From assembly GCF_028527925.1 (NCBI RefSeq), contig NZ_JAPESW010000021.1:1-64000 (forward strand): DNA of 64,000 bases, in the 5' to 3' direction. Numbering within the stretch: the stretch's first letter is position 1; the number at the start of each line of letters is the position of its first letter. Origin of the DNA: Cellulomonas fimi (GTDB taxonomy: Bacteria; Actinomycetota; Actinomycetes; Actinomycetales; Cellulomonadaceae). Below are positions 35,954 to 45,433 of the stretch, one piece after another. A program made the position numbers and the translations under genes. The notes under the pieces are model-generated. The model did no database searches and was not told where the DNA came from. It was given only the letters and a program-made list of their open reading frames with translations.

Positions 35954-37470
35954 CGACCGAGGGGACCCGGAGCCACGCCGTGCACCGGCACGTGCTGGAC
36001 GCGGCGCTGCACGGCGACGAGACCGTCCGTCTGGAGGAGCGCGTCGGTGCGCTCGACCAGGCGCTCGTCGTCGGCGGGGCGCGGCTCGAGCCGCCCGTCG
36101 TGGCGCGCGTCGGGCAGACCATCGATCGCGTGCGCGAGCGGCTCGAGCTCGGCGTCGACCACGCCGTCGTCGCGCTCGTCGGCGGCACCGGGTCGGGCAA
36201 GTCCAGCATGTTCAACGCGGTGTGCGGGCTCCCGCTCGCCGACGTGGGCGTCAAGCGCCCGACGACCTCCGACGTGACCGCGTGCGTCTGGGCGACGGAC
36301 GGCGGGGCGCTCCTCGACTGGCTCGGCGTCCGGCCCGACCGACGGACGGTGCGCGAGAGCCTGCTCGACGGTGAGAGCGAGGCGCCGCTGCGCGGCCTCG
36401 TGCTGCTCGACCTGCCCGACCACGACTCGATCGCGCCCGAGCACCGCGAGGTCGTCGACCGGCTGCTGCCGCAGGCCGACCTGCTCGTGTGGGTCGTCGA
36501 CCCGCAGAAGTACGCGGACGACGCGCTGCACTCCGGCTACCTGCGCCGGCTCGTCGGGCACGAGGCGTCGATGCTCGTCGTGCTCAACCAGGTCGACACC
36601 GTGCCGCCCGAGGTCCGCCCCGAGCTCGTCGCGGACGTCGCGCGGCTGCTCGAGGAGGACGGGCTGACCGGCGTGCCCGTGCTCGCCGCGTCCGCGCGGA
36701 CGAACGAGGGCGTGGCCGCGCTGCGCGAACGGCTCGCGCGCACCGTCGAGGGACGCTCGGCGGCCGCGCGCCGGGCCGGTGCCGAGGTGAGCGACGCGGC
36801 GACCGCGCTGGGCGGGCAGGTCGCGGACCGTGAGCCGCCGCCCGCGGCGCTCGCGCTCGGCGGGGTGGTCGACACGCTGGCCGACGCGGCGGGCCTCCCG
36901 GCCGTCGCGGGCGCCGTGGCCGCGGTCGTCCGGGGCGGTGCGTCCGCGTCCCCGACCTTCGGGCCCGTGCAGGAGGACTCGGTCGCGCTCGCGCGCTCGG
37001 ACTGGCTCGCGGCGGCGACCGCCGGGCTGCCGCGCTCGTGGAAGCAGGACGTCGCGCACCGGGTCGCGACGACACCCGAGCTCCGGCTGGCCGTGACGGA
37101 CGCGCTCGCGCAGGTGACGGTCGTCGCGCGGCGGTCGGTCGCGGCCGCGTGGCTGCTGGGCCTCGGCGTGCTGCTCGCGGCCGGCGCCGTGACGATCGGG
37201 TCGGTCGCGCTCGGGTCGGGGTTCGCGAGCGTGCGCGCGAACCCGTGGGCACCGGCGCTCGCGCTCGCGCTGCTCGTGGCGGCCGTGCTCGCTGTGGTCG
37301 CGTCGTTCTCGACGAGGCGTGCGGCGGCGCGTCGACGGGCGTCGCGGGTGCTGCGCGACGGGCGGGCGGCGCTCGAGCGGGTCGCGCGCGGTCGGCTCGC
37401 GGACCCGACGCTCGCGGTGCTCGACGAGCACCGGGCGGTGCGCGAGCTCGTGGACGCGGCGCGCGGGTGA
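35950..37470 (+). CDS. YfjP/Era-like GTPase with membrane anchor, pair 1 second member
   Basis: A 506-residue GTPase. P loop GGTGSGKSSMFNA (Lys84), switch region VKRPTTSDV, G3 LLDLPDHDS, G4 VLNQVD and G5 ASARTNEG are all present, so GTP binding is likely. Two adjacent membrane helices (about 400-460) follow a variable region, and a basic tail ends the protein. It starts by overlap with the first member. LLVWVVDPQKYAD is shared almost exactly with its paralogue at 42225. The pair probably forms a membrane-bound hetero-complex. Confidence 0.85.
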   Translation: MTTEGTRSHAVHRHVLDAALHGDETVRLEERVGALDQALVVGGARLEPPVVARVGQTIDRVRERLELGVDHAVVALVGGTGSGKSSMFNAVCGLPLADVGVKRPTTSDVTACVWATDGGALLDWLGVRPDRRTVRESLLDGESEAPLRGLVLLDLPDHDSIAPEHREVVDRLLPQADLLVWVVDPQKYADDALHSGYLRRLVGHEASMLVVLNQVDTVPPEVRPELVADVARLLEEDGLTGVPVLAASARTNEGVAALRERLARTVEGRSAAARRAGAEVSDAATALGGQVADREPPPAALALGGVVDTLADAAGLPAVAGAVAAVVRGGASASPTFGPVQEDSVALARSDWLAAATAGLPRSWKQDVAHRVATTPELRLAVTDALAQVTVVARRSVAAAWLLGLGVLLAAGAVTIGSVALGSGFASVRANPWAPALALALLVAAVLAVVASFSTRRAAARRRASRVLRDGRAALERVARGRLADPTLAVLDEHRAVRELVDAARG

Positions 37471-37690
37471 CCCGAGCCGCGGCTTACGTCGCGCATCCGG
37501 CCTGACGCGGCTCCGGACCGATGCGTGGTGCGGCGCTGTCGCCGGGCGACGGTGCGGTGAGCCGTCCACAGCCCGCCGCCCGCCGCACCGGCCCACCGGT
37601 CCGCGCCGCGCCCCGTCGGCGGGCCGCGCGCGGGGCCGACGCTGGCGCCACACGCCCCGCACCGGCGGGGCCGCGCCACAGGAGACCAGC

Positions 37691-38245
37691 ATGAGCACGC
37701 ACTCCCTCGACCTGACCCTGGTGGGCTGGGTCGGCAGCGACGTCCGCCACTTCACCGGCCCCGGCACGGTGCCGTTCACGTCGTTCCGCATGGCCAGCAC
37801 GCGGCGGTGGTTCGACCGGCGCGAGGGCGCCTGGCGCGACGGCCGGACCGAGTGGTTCACCGTGAAGATCTGGCGGTCCGGCGCGCTCAACGTCGCCGAG
37901 TCGCTGCGCAAGGGCGACCCCGTCGTGGTGCACGGGCGCCTGTCCACCGAGGAGTGGCAGGCCGACGACGGCCCGCGCACGTCGCTCGTCGTCGAGGCGA
38001 GCGCCGTCGGCCACGACCTCACGTTCGGCACGTCGCGGTTCGCGCGCACGGTGACCGCCGGGACCGACGCGGGCGAGGCCGAGCCGGCCGGCGCCGGCCG
38101 GGACGGCGAGCGCACGCCCGTCGACGTCACCGGCTACGCGGAGGTCGGCGACGACCTCGTCCCCGGTGAGCACGTCGACGACGACGGGCCCGGCGTGGTC
38201 TCCGGGCGCGTCGACGGGCCGCTCGCTCCGGTCGTCGTGGCCTGA
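37691..38245 (+). CDS. ssb: Single-stranded DNA-binding protein, SsbB-like
   Basis: A 184-residue protein with an N-terminal OB fold (LTLVGWVGSDVRHFTGPG...RTEWFTVKIWRSGALNVAESLRKGDPVVVHGRLSTEEW). The C-terminal part is acidic but ends in LAPVVVA and lacks the DDDIPF-type tip that recruits repair proteins, so this is unlikely to be the main replicative SSB. The pairing with ettA recalls Rv2478c-Rv2477c, where Rv2478c is the second mycobacterial SSB. ATG at 37691 has AGGAG at 37680-37684. The 220 bases upstream show no other gene. Confidence 0.88.
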   Translation: MSTHSLDLTLVGWVGSDVRHFTGPGTVPFTSFRMASTRRWFDRREGAWRDGRTEWFTVKIWRSGALNVAESLRKGDPVVVHGRLSTEEWQADDGPRTSLVVEASAVGHDLTFGTSRFARTVTAGTDAGEAEPAGAGRDGERTPVDVTGYAEVGDDLVPGEHVDDDGPGVVSGRVDGPLAPVVVA

Positions 38246-38250
38246 TCGCC

Positions 38251-38256
38251 TAGGCT
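38251..38256 (+). promoter_or_regulatory. Candidate ettA -10 element
   Basis: TAGGCT just after the ssb stop. If used, the ettA message would carry a leader of about 100 bases, unlike the many leaderless genes here. Confidence 0.35.
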
Positions 38257-38361
38257 GGGGGACCGCAACCGACGACGCGGCCGGGCCGCCGGGTGGCCGA
38301 CACCCAGGGCGGCCCGCCGACGTCGTCCACCATCCACGACACCGAGGCGGACGACAGGCCA

Positions 38362-40044
<1,683 letters not shown>

Positions 40045-40053
40045 CCCCTGCGA

Positions 40054-40089
40054 CGACGGGCCGTGCGGAGTGATCCGCACGGCCCGTCG
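40054..40089 (+). terminator. Terminator after ettA
   Basis: A 16-base perfect inverted repeat (40054-40069 with 40074-40089) and the loop GTGA, ten bases after the ettA stop. It is one of the strongest hairpins in the window. Confidence 0.8.
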
Positions 40090-40107
40090 CCGTTCCCGTC
40101 CAGGCGT

Positions 40108-40151
40108 GGTCGGCGCGCGGTGCACGACTCGGTCGGCGCGCGGTGCACGAC
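40108..40151 (+). repeat. Tandem 21-base direct repeat upstream of second GTPase pair
   Basis: Two identical 21-base copies (40108-40128 and 40131-40151) are separated by two bases, so the unit repeats every 23 bases. Each starts GGTCGGCGCG and contains the palindrome GTGCAC. They lie between the ettA terminator and the GTPase start at 40225, where a tandem operator would sit. Confidence 0.85.
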
Positions 40152-40224
40152 GTGACGAGGCAGGCTGGGGCGGCACGGCCGACAGCAGGTGCTGAGCGGC
40201 CGACCGACGACGGAAGGACGGCGC

Positions 40225-42228
40225 GTGACGACGAGCGAGACCAAGAGCCTCGTCGACGCGCTCCTCGGCCTGCGTGACGCGCTCGACGCGGTGTCGCTGC
40301 CGTTCGTGACGCCGGTCGCCGCCCCCGCGGAGGCGGAGCGCCGGCGGCTGCTGGACCAGCTCGACGACCACCTGCTGCCGCGCGTGCGCGACCCCGACGC
40401 CGCGACGCTCGTCGTCGTGGGTGGCTCCACGGGGGCGGGCAAGTCCACGCTGCTCAACTCGCTGCTCGGCGAGCACGTGAGCACGGCGGGCGTGCTGCGG
40501 CCGACGACGCGCAGCCCGGTGCTCGTGCACCACCCGGACGACGCGCCGGACGTCGACGCGGCGCGCGTGCTGCCCGGCCTCGCGCGGCTGCGCGAGCACA
40601 CGGGCGGCTCCCGGGCGTCCGACGGGCCGCGTCACCGGGGCTCCGAGGCGACCGGCGATCCGCGCCGCGGTGACCTGGGCACGGACGGTCGCGCGCTGCG
40701 GACCGTGGCCTCGACGACGCTCCCGCGCGGGCTCGCGCTCGTCGACGCACCGGACGTCGACTCGGTCGAGGAGGCGAACCGGGACCTCGCCGGCCAGCTG
40801 CTGCGTGCCGCGGACGCGTGGCTGTTCGTCACGACGGCCGCGCGCTACGCCGACGCCGTCCCGTGGGAGCTGCTCGCCGAGGCGCAGCGCCGCCGCACGC
40901 ACCTGGCGATCGTGCTCGACCGCGTCGACGCCGGCACGGAGGACGCCGTCACCGCGGATCTGCGCCGCATGCTCGCGGACCGCGGGCTCGGCGACGCGGC
41001 GGTGCACGTCGTCCGCGAGAGCACGCTCGAGGCCGGCCTGCTGCCGGAGGTCGAGATCGCCGGCGTGGCCGACTGGTTGATGGCGCTCGCGCTCGACCCG
41101 GACGTGCGTGCGCGCGCGGTGGCCGCGACACGCGACGGCGCCGTGCTCGACGTCGCCGTGCGTGCGCGGGTGGTCGCCGACGCCGCCGACGACCAGCGGG
41201 TCGCCGCGGACCGGCTGCGCGACGCGGTCGCCGCCGCCTACGACGCCGCGCGCACACGGGTCGCCGAGCAGACGTCCGACGGCACGATGCTGCGTGGCGA
41301 GGTGCTGGCGCGGTGGCAGGACGTCGTCGGGACCGGCGAGTGGTTCCGCCGTCTCGAGGCGGGCGTGTCGCGTGTCCGCGACCGCGTCGTGGGCGCGATG
41401 ACGGGTCGCCGGGCCGCCGACCCGGGGCTGGCGCAGGCCGTCGGGCACGGCGTCACGGCGCTGGTCGTCGACGCCGCGGAGGACGCCGCGTCGCGCGCCC
41501 ACGCCGACTGGCACCACGACCCCGCGGGGCAGCCGCTGCTGCAGGGCCTCGCGCTGTCGCGCGCGTCGGCGGACCTGCGCGTGCGGGCGGAGGAGCAGGT
41601 GCGGGCCTGGCAGGACGACGTGCTCGAGCTCGTGCGCGGCGAGGGCGCGGAGAAGCGGGCGACGGCGCGGGCGGTCTCGTTCGGCGTCAACGGGCTCGGT
41701 GCGGCGCTCATGGTGGCGGTGTTCGCGTCGACCGGCGGGCTCACGGGCGCGGAGGTGGGCATCGTCGGCGGCACCGCGCTGCTCGCGCAGCGGCTGCTGG
41801 AGGCCGTCTTCGGCGACGAGGCGGTGCGGCGCCTGACGCGCACGGCGCACGAGCGGCTCGACGCGCGCGTGGCCCGGCTGCTCGACACCGAGGCGTCGCG
41901 GTTCACGTCGGTGCTCGAGCCGCTCGCGGCGGGCGTCGTCGACGGCGGGGCGTTGCGCGCACGCGCGTCGCTGGTCGAGGTCGCGGCGCGCGCGGCGACC
42001 GGCGACGGCGGCGAGCCGGCGGCGGGTGCTGCGGCACGCACCCCGGGGTCGACGCCGACGGCAGGACCCGGCGGACGGTTGCGCGGGTCGGGGCTCGGGG
42101 ACCGGCGGCGTGACGGGCCGCGACGGGACGCCGACCGCGGCGATGCCACCGGCGTGGAGCCCGCCGGGACGGACGAGGGAGGCTTGCGCGGGTGGTGGGC
42201 GCGCGTGCGCCGGGGCGGCCGCGCATGA
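40225..42228 (+). CDS. Dynamin-like/P-loop GTPase, pair 2 first member
   Basis: A 667-residue paralogue of the gene at 34184. P loop GGSTGAGKSTLLNS (Lys73), LRPTTRSPVLVHHP, G3 LVDAPDVDS and degenerate G4 VLDRVD match it closely. An extra Gly/Arg-rich loop (about residues 120-155) sits between switch I and G3. A hydrophobic region (about 490-545, with SFGVNGLGAALMVAVFASTGG) may contact the membrane, and the last 70 residues are low-complexity and basic. GTG at 40225 has GGAAGGA about seven bases upstream. It is joined to its partner by an ATGA overlap. Confidence 0.8.
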   Translation: MTTSETKSLVDALLGLRDALDAVSLPFVTPVAAPAEAERRRLLDQLDDHLLPRVRDPDAATLVVVGGSTGAGKSTLLNSLLGEHVSTAGVLRPTTRSPVLVHHPDDAPDVDAARVLPGLARLREHTGGSRASDGPRHRGSEATGDPRRGDLGTDGRALRTVASTTLPRGLALVDAPDVDSVEEANRDLAGQLLRAADAWLFVTTAARYADAVPWELLAEAQRRRTHLAIVLDRVDAGTEDAVTADLRRMLADRGLGDAAVHVVRESTLEAGLLPEVEIAGVADWLMALALDPDVRARAVAATRDGAVLDVAVRARVVADAADDQRVAADRLRDAVAAAYDAARTRVAEQTSDGTMLRGEVLARWQDVVGTGEWFRRLEAGVSRVRDRVVGAMTGRRAADPGLAQAVGHGVTALVVDAAEDAASRAHADWHHDPAGQPLLQGLALSRASADLRVRAEEQVRAWQDDVLELVRGEGAEKRATARAVSFGVNGLGAALMVAVFASTGGLTGAEVGIVGGTALLAQRLLEAVFGDEAVRRLTRTAHERLDARVARLLDTEASRFTSVLEPLAAGVVDGGALRARASLVEVAARAATGDGGEPAAGAAARTPGSTPTAGPGGRLRGSGLGDRRRDGPRRDADRGDATGVEPAGTDEGGLRGWWARVRRGGRA

Positions 42229-44003
42229 GCCCCGCGGACGTGGACCCCGCGACGCGGCTGGCCGCGCTCGAGGAAGCCGTGCGGCTCGCGTCGGGTCGCG
42301 TCGACCCGCAGGTGGAGTCGTCGGCCGCGGACGTGCTGGGCCGGGCGCGCGAGCGGCTCGCGCTGTCGGGCGAGTACACGGTCGTGGCGCTCGCGGGCGC
42401 GACCGGGTCGGGCAAGTCGTCGCTGTTCAACGCGCTCGTCGGGGCGGAGATCGCGCGCCCGGGCGTGACGCGTCCGACGACCGGCCGCCCGCTCGCGGTG
42501 GTGCTGCCGCCGCCCGGATCCGGGGCGGCGTCCTCGTCCGGTCCGGACGACCTGCTCGACTGGCTCGAGGTGCGCGACCGCGTCGTGGTGGGCGGTGAGT
42601 CGCAGGACGCCGCCGGCGCCGACGTCGTCAGGGCCACGGGCCGGACAGGCGGCCTCGGCGGCCTCGGCGGCCTCGGCACGCTCGTGCGGCGGCGTCCGCG
42701 CGCCGTCGACGCACCGCCCGCCCTGCCGACCGGTGCGGTGCTGCTCGACCTCCCGGACCACGACTCGGTCGTCGCCGAGCACCGGGCGGTCGCCGAGCGC
42801 CTCTACCAGCGCGCCGACCTGCTGGTGTGGGTCGTCGACCCGCAGAAGTACGCCGACGCCGCCCTGCACGTGCGCTACCTGCGACCGATGGCGGGGCACG
42901 CGGCGGTCCTGCTGCTCGCGCTCAACCAGGTCGACCGCCTGACGCCGCACGAGGTCACCGAGGTCGTGGCCGACGTCCGCCGGATCGCCGCGCAGGACGG
43001 GCTGCGGGACGTCACGGTCGTGCCGGTCAGCGCGGTCACGGGCGAGGGCGTGGACGCGCTGCGCGACCACCTCGCGGACGCGGCGCGACGTCGGCGGGCT
43101 GCGACGCAGCGGGTCGTCGCCGACGTCCGTGCCGCGGGTGCCGCGCTCCTGGAGGCGAGCGGCACGGCGCCGACGACGGGGTCCGGGGTGGACCGCGCGT
43201 CGTCGCGCCTCGTCGGCGCGCTCGAGGTCGCGGCCGGCGTCCCGCTCGTCGTCGACGCGACCCGTCGCTCGACGGCCCGGCAGGCGCACGCGGTCACGGG
43301 CTGGCCGGTGACGCGGTGGGTCGGACGCCTGCGCGCGGACCCGCTACGGCGCCTGGGGCTGGGGCGCCCGGCCGCGCTGGACGCGATCACGGGCCGGTCG
43401 ACCGCCGCCACCGTGTCCGAGGACGAGGTCGCGTCCCGGCGCTCGTCGCTACCGCGGCCCGCGACGACGGCGGGTGCGCAGGTCTCGATCGCGGTCCGCG
43501 ACTTCCTCGACGTGGCCACCGCGGGCGTGCCCGACGCGTGGACCCTCGCGGCGCGTGCCGCGGTGCCGCGCGACGCGATCCCCGACGCGCTCGACCGCGC
43601 GGTCGTCGCCTCAGCCCCGGCCGGTTCGCGGGACCCGCGCTGGTGGCGCGCGGTCGGGACCCTGCAGTGGGTGCTGCTCGCGGTCGCGGTCGCGGGCGCG
43701 GTGTGGCTCGCGGCGCTGGCGGGCCTGGCCTACCTGCGGCTGCCCGAGCCGCCGACGCCGACGTGGGGCGAGGTCCCCTGGCCGACCGTGCTCACGGTCG
43801 GCGGCCTGCTGCTCGGCGTGCTGCTGGCCCTCGTGTCGCGCCTGCTGGCCGGGATCGGCGCACGGCGGCGGGCCGCACGGGTGCGCCGGCGGCTGCGCGC
43901 GGGCGTCGAGGACGTCGCGCAGGAGCTCGTGGTGCGGCCCGTCGCGGACGAGCTGGCGGCGTGGGCGGCGTGCGGCGCGGCGGCCGCACGAGCGGCGGCC
44001 TGA
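42225..44003 (+). CDS. YfjP/Era-like GTPase with membrane anchor, pair 2 second member
   Basis: A 592-residue paralogue of the gene at 35950. P loop GATGSGKSSLFNA (Lys64), VTRPTTGRP, G3 LLDLPDHDS, G4 ALNQVD and G5 VSAVTGEG are intact, and LLVWVVDPQKYAD is shared. A low-complexity insert with a three-fold 9-base repeat (coding for GLGGLGGLG, about 42650-42677) lies between switch I and G3. Two membrane helices lie near 485-570. ATG at 42225 overlaps the previous stop; an in-frame GTG at 42192 is the alternative. Confidence 0.85.
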   Translation: MSPADVDPATRLAALEEAVRLASGRVDPQVESSAADVLGRARERLALSGEYTVVALAGATGSGKSSLFNALVGAEIARPGVTRPTTGRPLAVVLPPPGSGAASSSGPDDLLDWLEVRDRVVVGGESQDAAGADVVRATGRTGGLGGLGGLGTLVRRRPRAVDAPPALPTGAVLLDLPDHDSVVAEHRAVAERLYQRADLLVWVVDPQKYADAALHVRYLRPMAGHAAVLLLALNQVDRLTPHEVTEVVADVRRIAAQDGLRDVTVVPVSAVTGEGVDALRDHLADAARRRRAATQRVVADVRAAGAALLEASGTAPTTGSGVDRASSRLVGALEVAAGVPLVVDATRRSTARQAHAVTGWPVTRWVGRLRADPLRRLGLGRPAALDAITGRSTAATVSEDEVASRRSSLPRPATTAGAQVSIAVRDFLDVATAGVPDAWTLAARAAVPRDAIPDALDRAVVASAPAGSRDPRWWRAVGTLQWVLLAVAVAGAVWLAALAGLAYLRLPEPPTPTWGEVPWPTVLTVGGLLLGVLLALVSRLLAGIGARRRAARVRRRLRAGVEDVAQELVVRPVADELAAWAACGAAAARAAA

Positions 44004-44091
44004 GCAGCCCCGCGGTCGGCCGCCCGCGCAGCCGGACGTCCCCGCACGGGCGGTGGGACGTCCGGGCCGCAGGGGAGCGGCGGTGCCCTCG

Positions 44092-44097
44092 TAGGAT
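44092..44097 (+). promoter_or_regulatory. Candidate -10 of the acyl-CoA thioesterase gene
   Basis: TAGGAT, followed by AAGGAGG (44109-44115) and GTG at 44120. This gene therefore has a leader with a proper ribosome-binding site, in contrast to most neighbours. Confidence 0.4.
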
Positions 44098-44119
44098 CAC
44101 GGACGGCGAAGGAGGTCGT

Positions 44120-44620
44120 GTGGCTCGGCTCGAGGTCCCCGTGCAGCTGCGCTGGTCCGACATGGACGCGTACGCGCACGTCAACAACGTGGAGATGCTG
44201 CGGCTGCTCGAGGAGGCGCGCATCGAGGCGTTCTGGCGTCATCCCGAGGCGCAGGACGGCACGCGGCCGGACGGCACGTGGCCGACCGCGGTGCTCGACG
44301 CCGGTCCGGGTGCGCAGACGTCGACGCTCGTCGCCCGGCAGGAGATCGAGTACCTCGTGCCGCTCGGGTACCGGCGCTCGCCGGTGCTGGTCGAGATGTG
44401 GCTGGGTCACCTGGGCGGCGCAAGCCTCGACGTCTGCTATGAGGTCCGCGACCGCCCGGCGGCCGACCCGGGGAGCACGGTGTACGCGCGGGCGACCACG
44501 ACGCTCGTCCTGGTCGATGCCACGACCGGCCGCCCTCGGCGTCTCGGTGACGCCGAGCGGGAGGCCTGGCAGAAGTACGTCGAGGAGCCCGTGCGGCACC
44601 GGCGGCGTCCCGGGTCCTGA
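44120..44620 (+). CDS. Hotdog-fold acyl-CoA thioesterase (4HBT type)
   Basis: A 166-residue thioesterase. RWSDMDAYAHVNNVEMLRLLEEAR is the 4-hydroxybenzoyl-CoA thioesterase signature with the catalytic Asp. The central strand QEIEYLVPLGYRRSPVLVEMW and the last strands complete the single hotdog. GTG at 44120 has AAGGAGG just upstream. Its place downstream of ettA recalls Rv2475c. Acyl substrate unknown. Confidence 0.9.
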   Translation: MARLEVPVQLRWSDMDAYAHVNNVEMLRLLEEARIEAFWRHPEAQDGTRPDGTWPTAVLDAGPGAQTSTLVARQEIEYLVPLGYRRSPVLVEMWLGHLGGASLDVCYEVRDRPAADPGSTVYARATTTLVLVDATTGRPRRLGDAEREAWQKYVEEPVRHRRRPGS

Positions 44621-44635
44621 GGGCGCGATCGCACA

Positions 44636-44651
44636 CGGGCGTGCACGCCCG
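44636..44651. repeat. 16-base perfect palindrome between convergent genes
   Basis: CGGGCGTGCACGCCCG is a perfect palindrome in the short gap between the thioesterase and the convergent GT2 gene. It may be a compact bidirectional terminator or a protein-binding site. Confidence 0.5.
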
Positions 44652-44680
44652 GCAGGCGCACGCCTGAGCAGCCGGGCGGT

Positions 44681-45433
44681 TCAGGCCGGTGCGCGTCCCG
44701 GTCGCGCCCGCCAGCGGCGCAGGTGCCGGCGGGACGGTGCGTCGTCGGGGCGGTGCAGGTCGATCGTGCGCAGCGCCCGCCGCACGCGTCCCCACAGCCC
44801 GCGCCAGTCCCGCAGCGGTCGCGCGGAGATGCCGACGACGAGCGTCGGGTCGTGCCGGATCGTCCCGACGTCGCCCACGTGGTAGCTGAGGTCGACGTCG
44901 TCGTGCAGGTCCTGCCGCGTCCGGTGGACGGACCCGGCGACGCGTTCCCACACGCTGCGGCGCATCGCGAGGTTCGAGCCGAACAGCGGCGGGTGCGCGA
45001 GCGCGCCCCCCATGAGCACGCGGTACGCGCGCATGTACAGGACGTCACCGAGCACGCGGACGAGCCGGGACGGCCCGACGAAGCGCCCCGGGCCGGTGAC
45101 GGCCGCGAGCGCGGGGTCGTCGGCGAACGCGGACGCGAGGCGCTCGACCCAGTCCGGCGGCGGGACGCTGTCGGCGTCGCAGCGCGCGATGACGTCGCCG
45201 ACGGCGGCGTCGTAGCCCGTCGCGGACGCGGCCCAGATGCCCGTCGTGCCCTCGTGCAGGCACCGTGCACCGTGCCGGCGGGCGACGTCCGCGGTGTCGT
45301 CGCGCGACCCGTTGTCCACGACGACGACCTCGAGCGGGGGCACGGTCTGCGCGGCGAGCGCGGTCAGGCACCGGTCGAGCAGCGTCGCGTCGTCGCGCGA
45401 CGGGACGACGACCGAGACCGTCGGCGGCGTCAT
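44681..45433 (-). CDS. Glycosyltransferase family 2
   Basis: A 250-residue soluble GT-A enzyme. It begins VSVVVPSRDDATLLDRCLTAL, has VVVDNGSRDDT and the metal-binding RCDADS (DxD), and ends in an Arg-rich tail. There is no membrane segment, unlike the transferase at 31249. Its ATG overlaps the stop of the upstream SDR/DUF2867 gene (ATGA at 45433-45430), so the two form an operon. Acceptor and donor are unknown. Confidence 0.85.
   Translation of the reverse strand: MTPPTVSVVVPSRDDATLLDRCLTALAAQTVPPLEVVVVDNGSRDDTADVARRHGARCLHEGTTGIWAASATGYDAAVGDVIARCDADSVPPPDWVERLASAFADDPALAAVTGPGRFVGPSRLVRVLGDVLYMRAYRVLMGGALAHPPLFGSNLAMRRSVWERVAGSVHRTRQDLHDDVDLSYHVGDVGTIRHDPTLVVGISARPLRDWRGLWGRVRRALRTIDLHRPDDAPSRRHLRRWRARPGRAPA

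Noticed and set aside
33982..38130. Very long open frame on the minus strand opposite the first GTPase pair and ssb
   Set aside because: It runs antisense to genes with clear protein motifs. Its translation is Arg/Pro/Ala-rich without domains, the usual artefact of GC-rich third positions.
37691..38245. Main replicative single-stranded DNA-binding protein
   Set aside because: The acidic DDDIPF-type C-terminal tip is missing and the gene is not next to rpsF/rpsR; it fits the second, SsbB-like type.
42650..42677. Three-fold 9-base repeat as a regulatory element
   Set aside because: It is in frame inside the GTPase gene and simply encodes a Gly-Leu-Gly linker.
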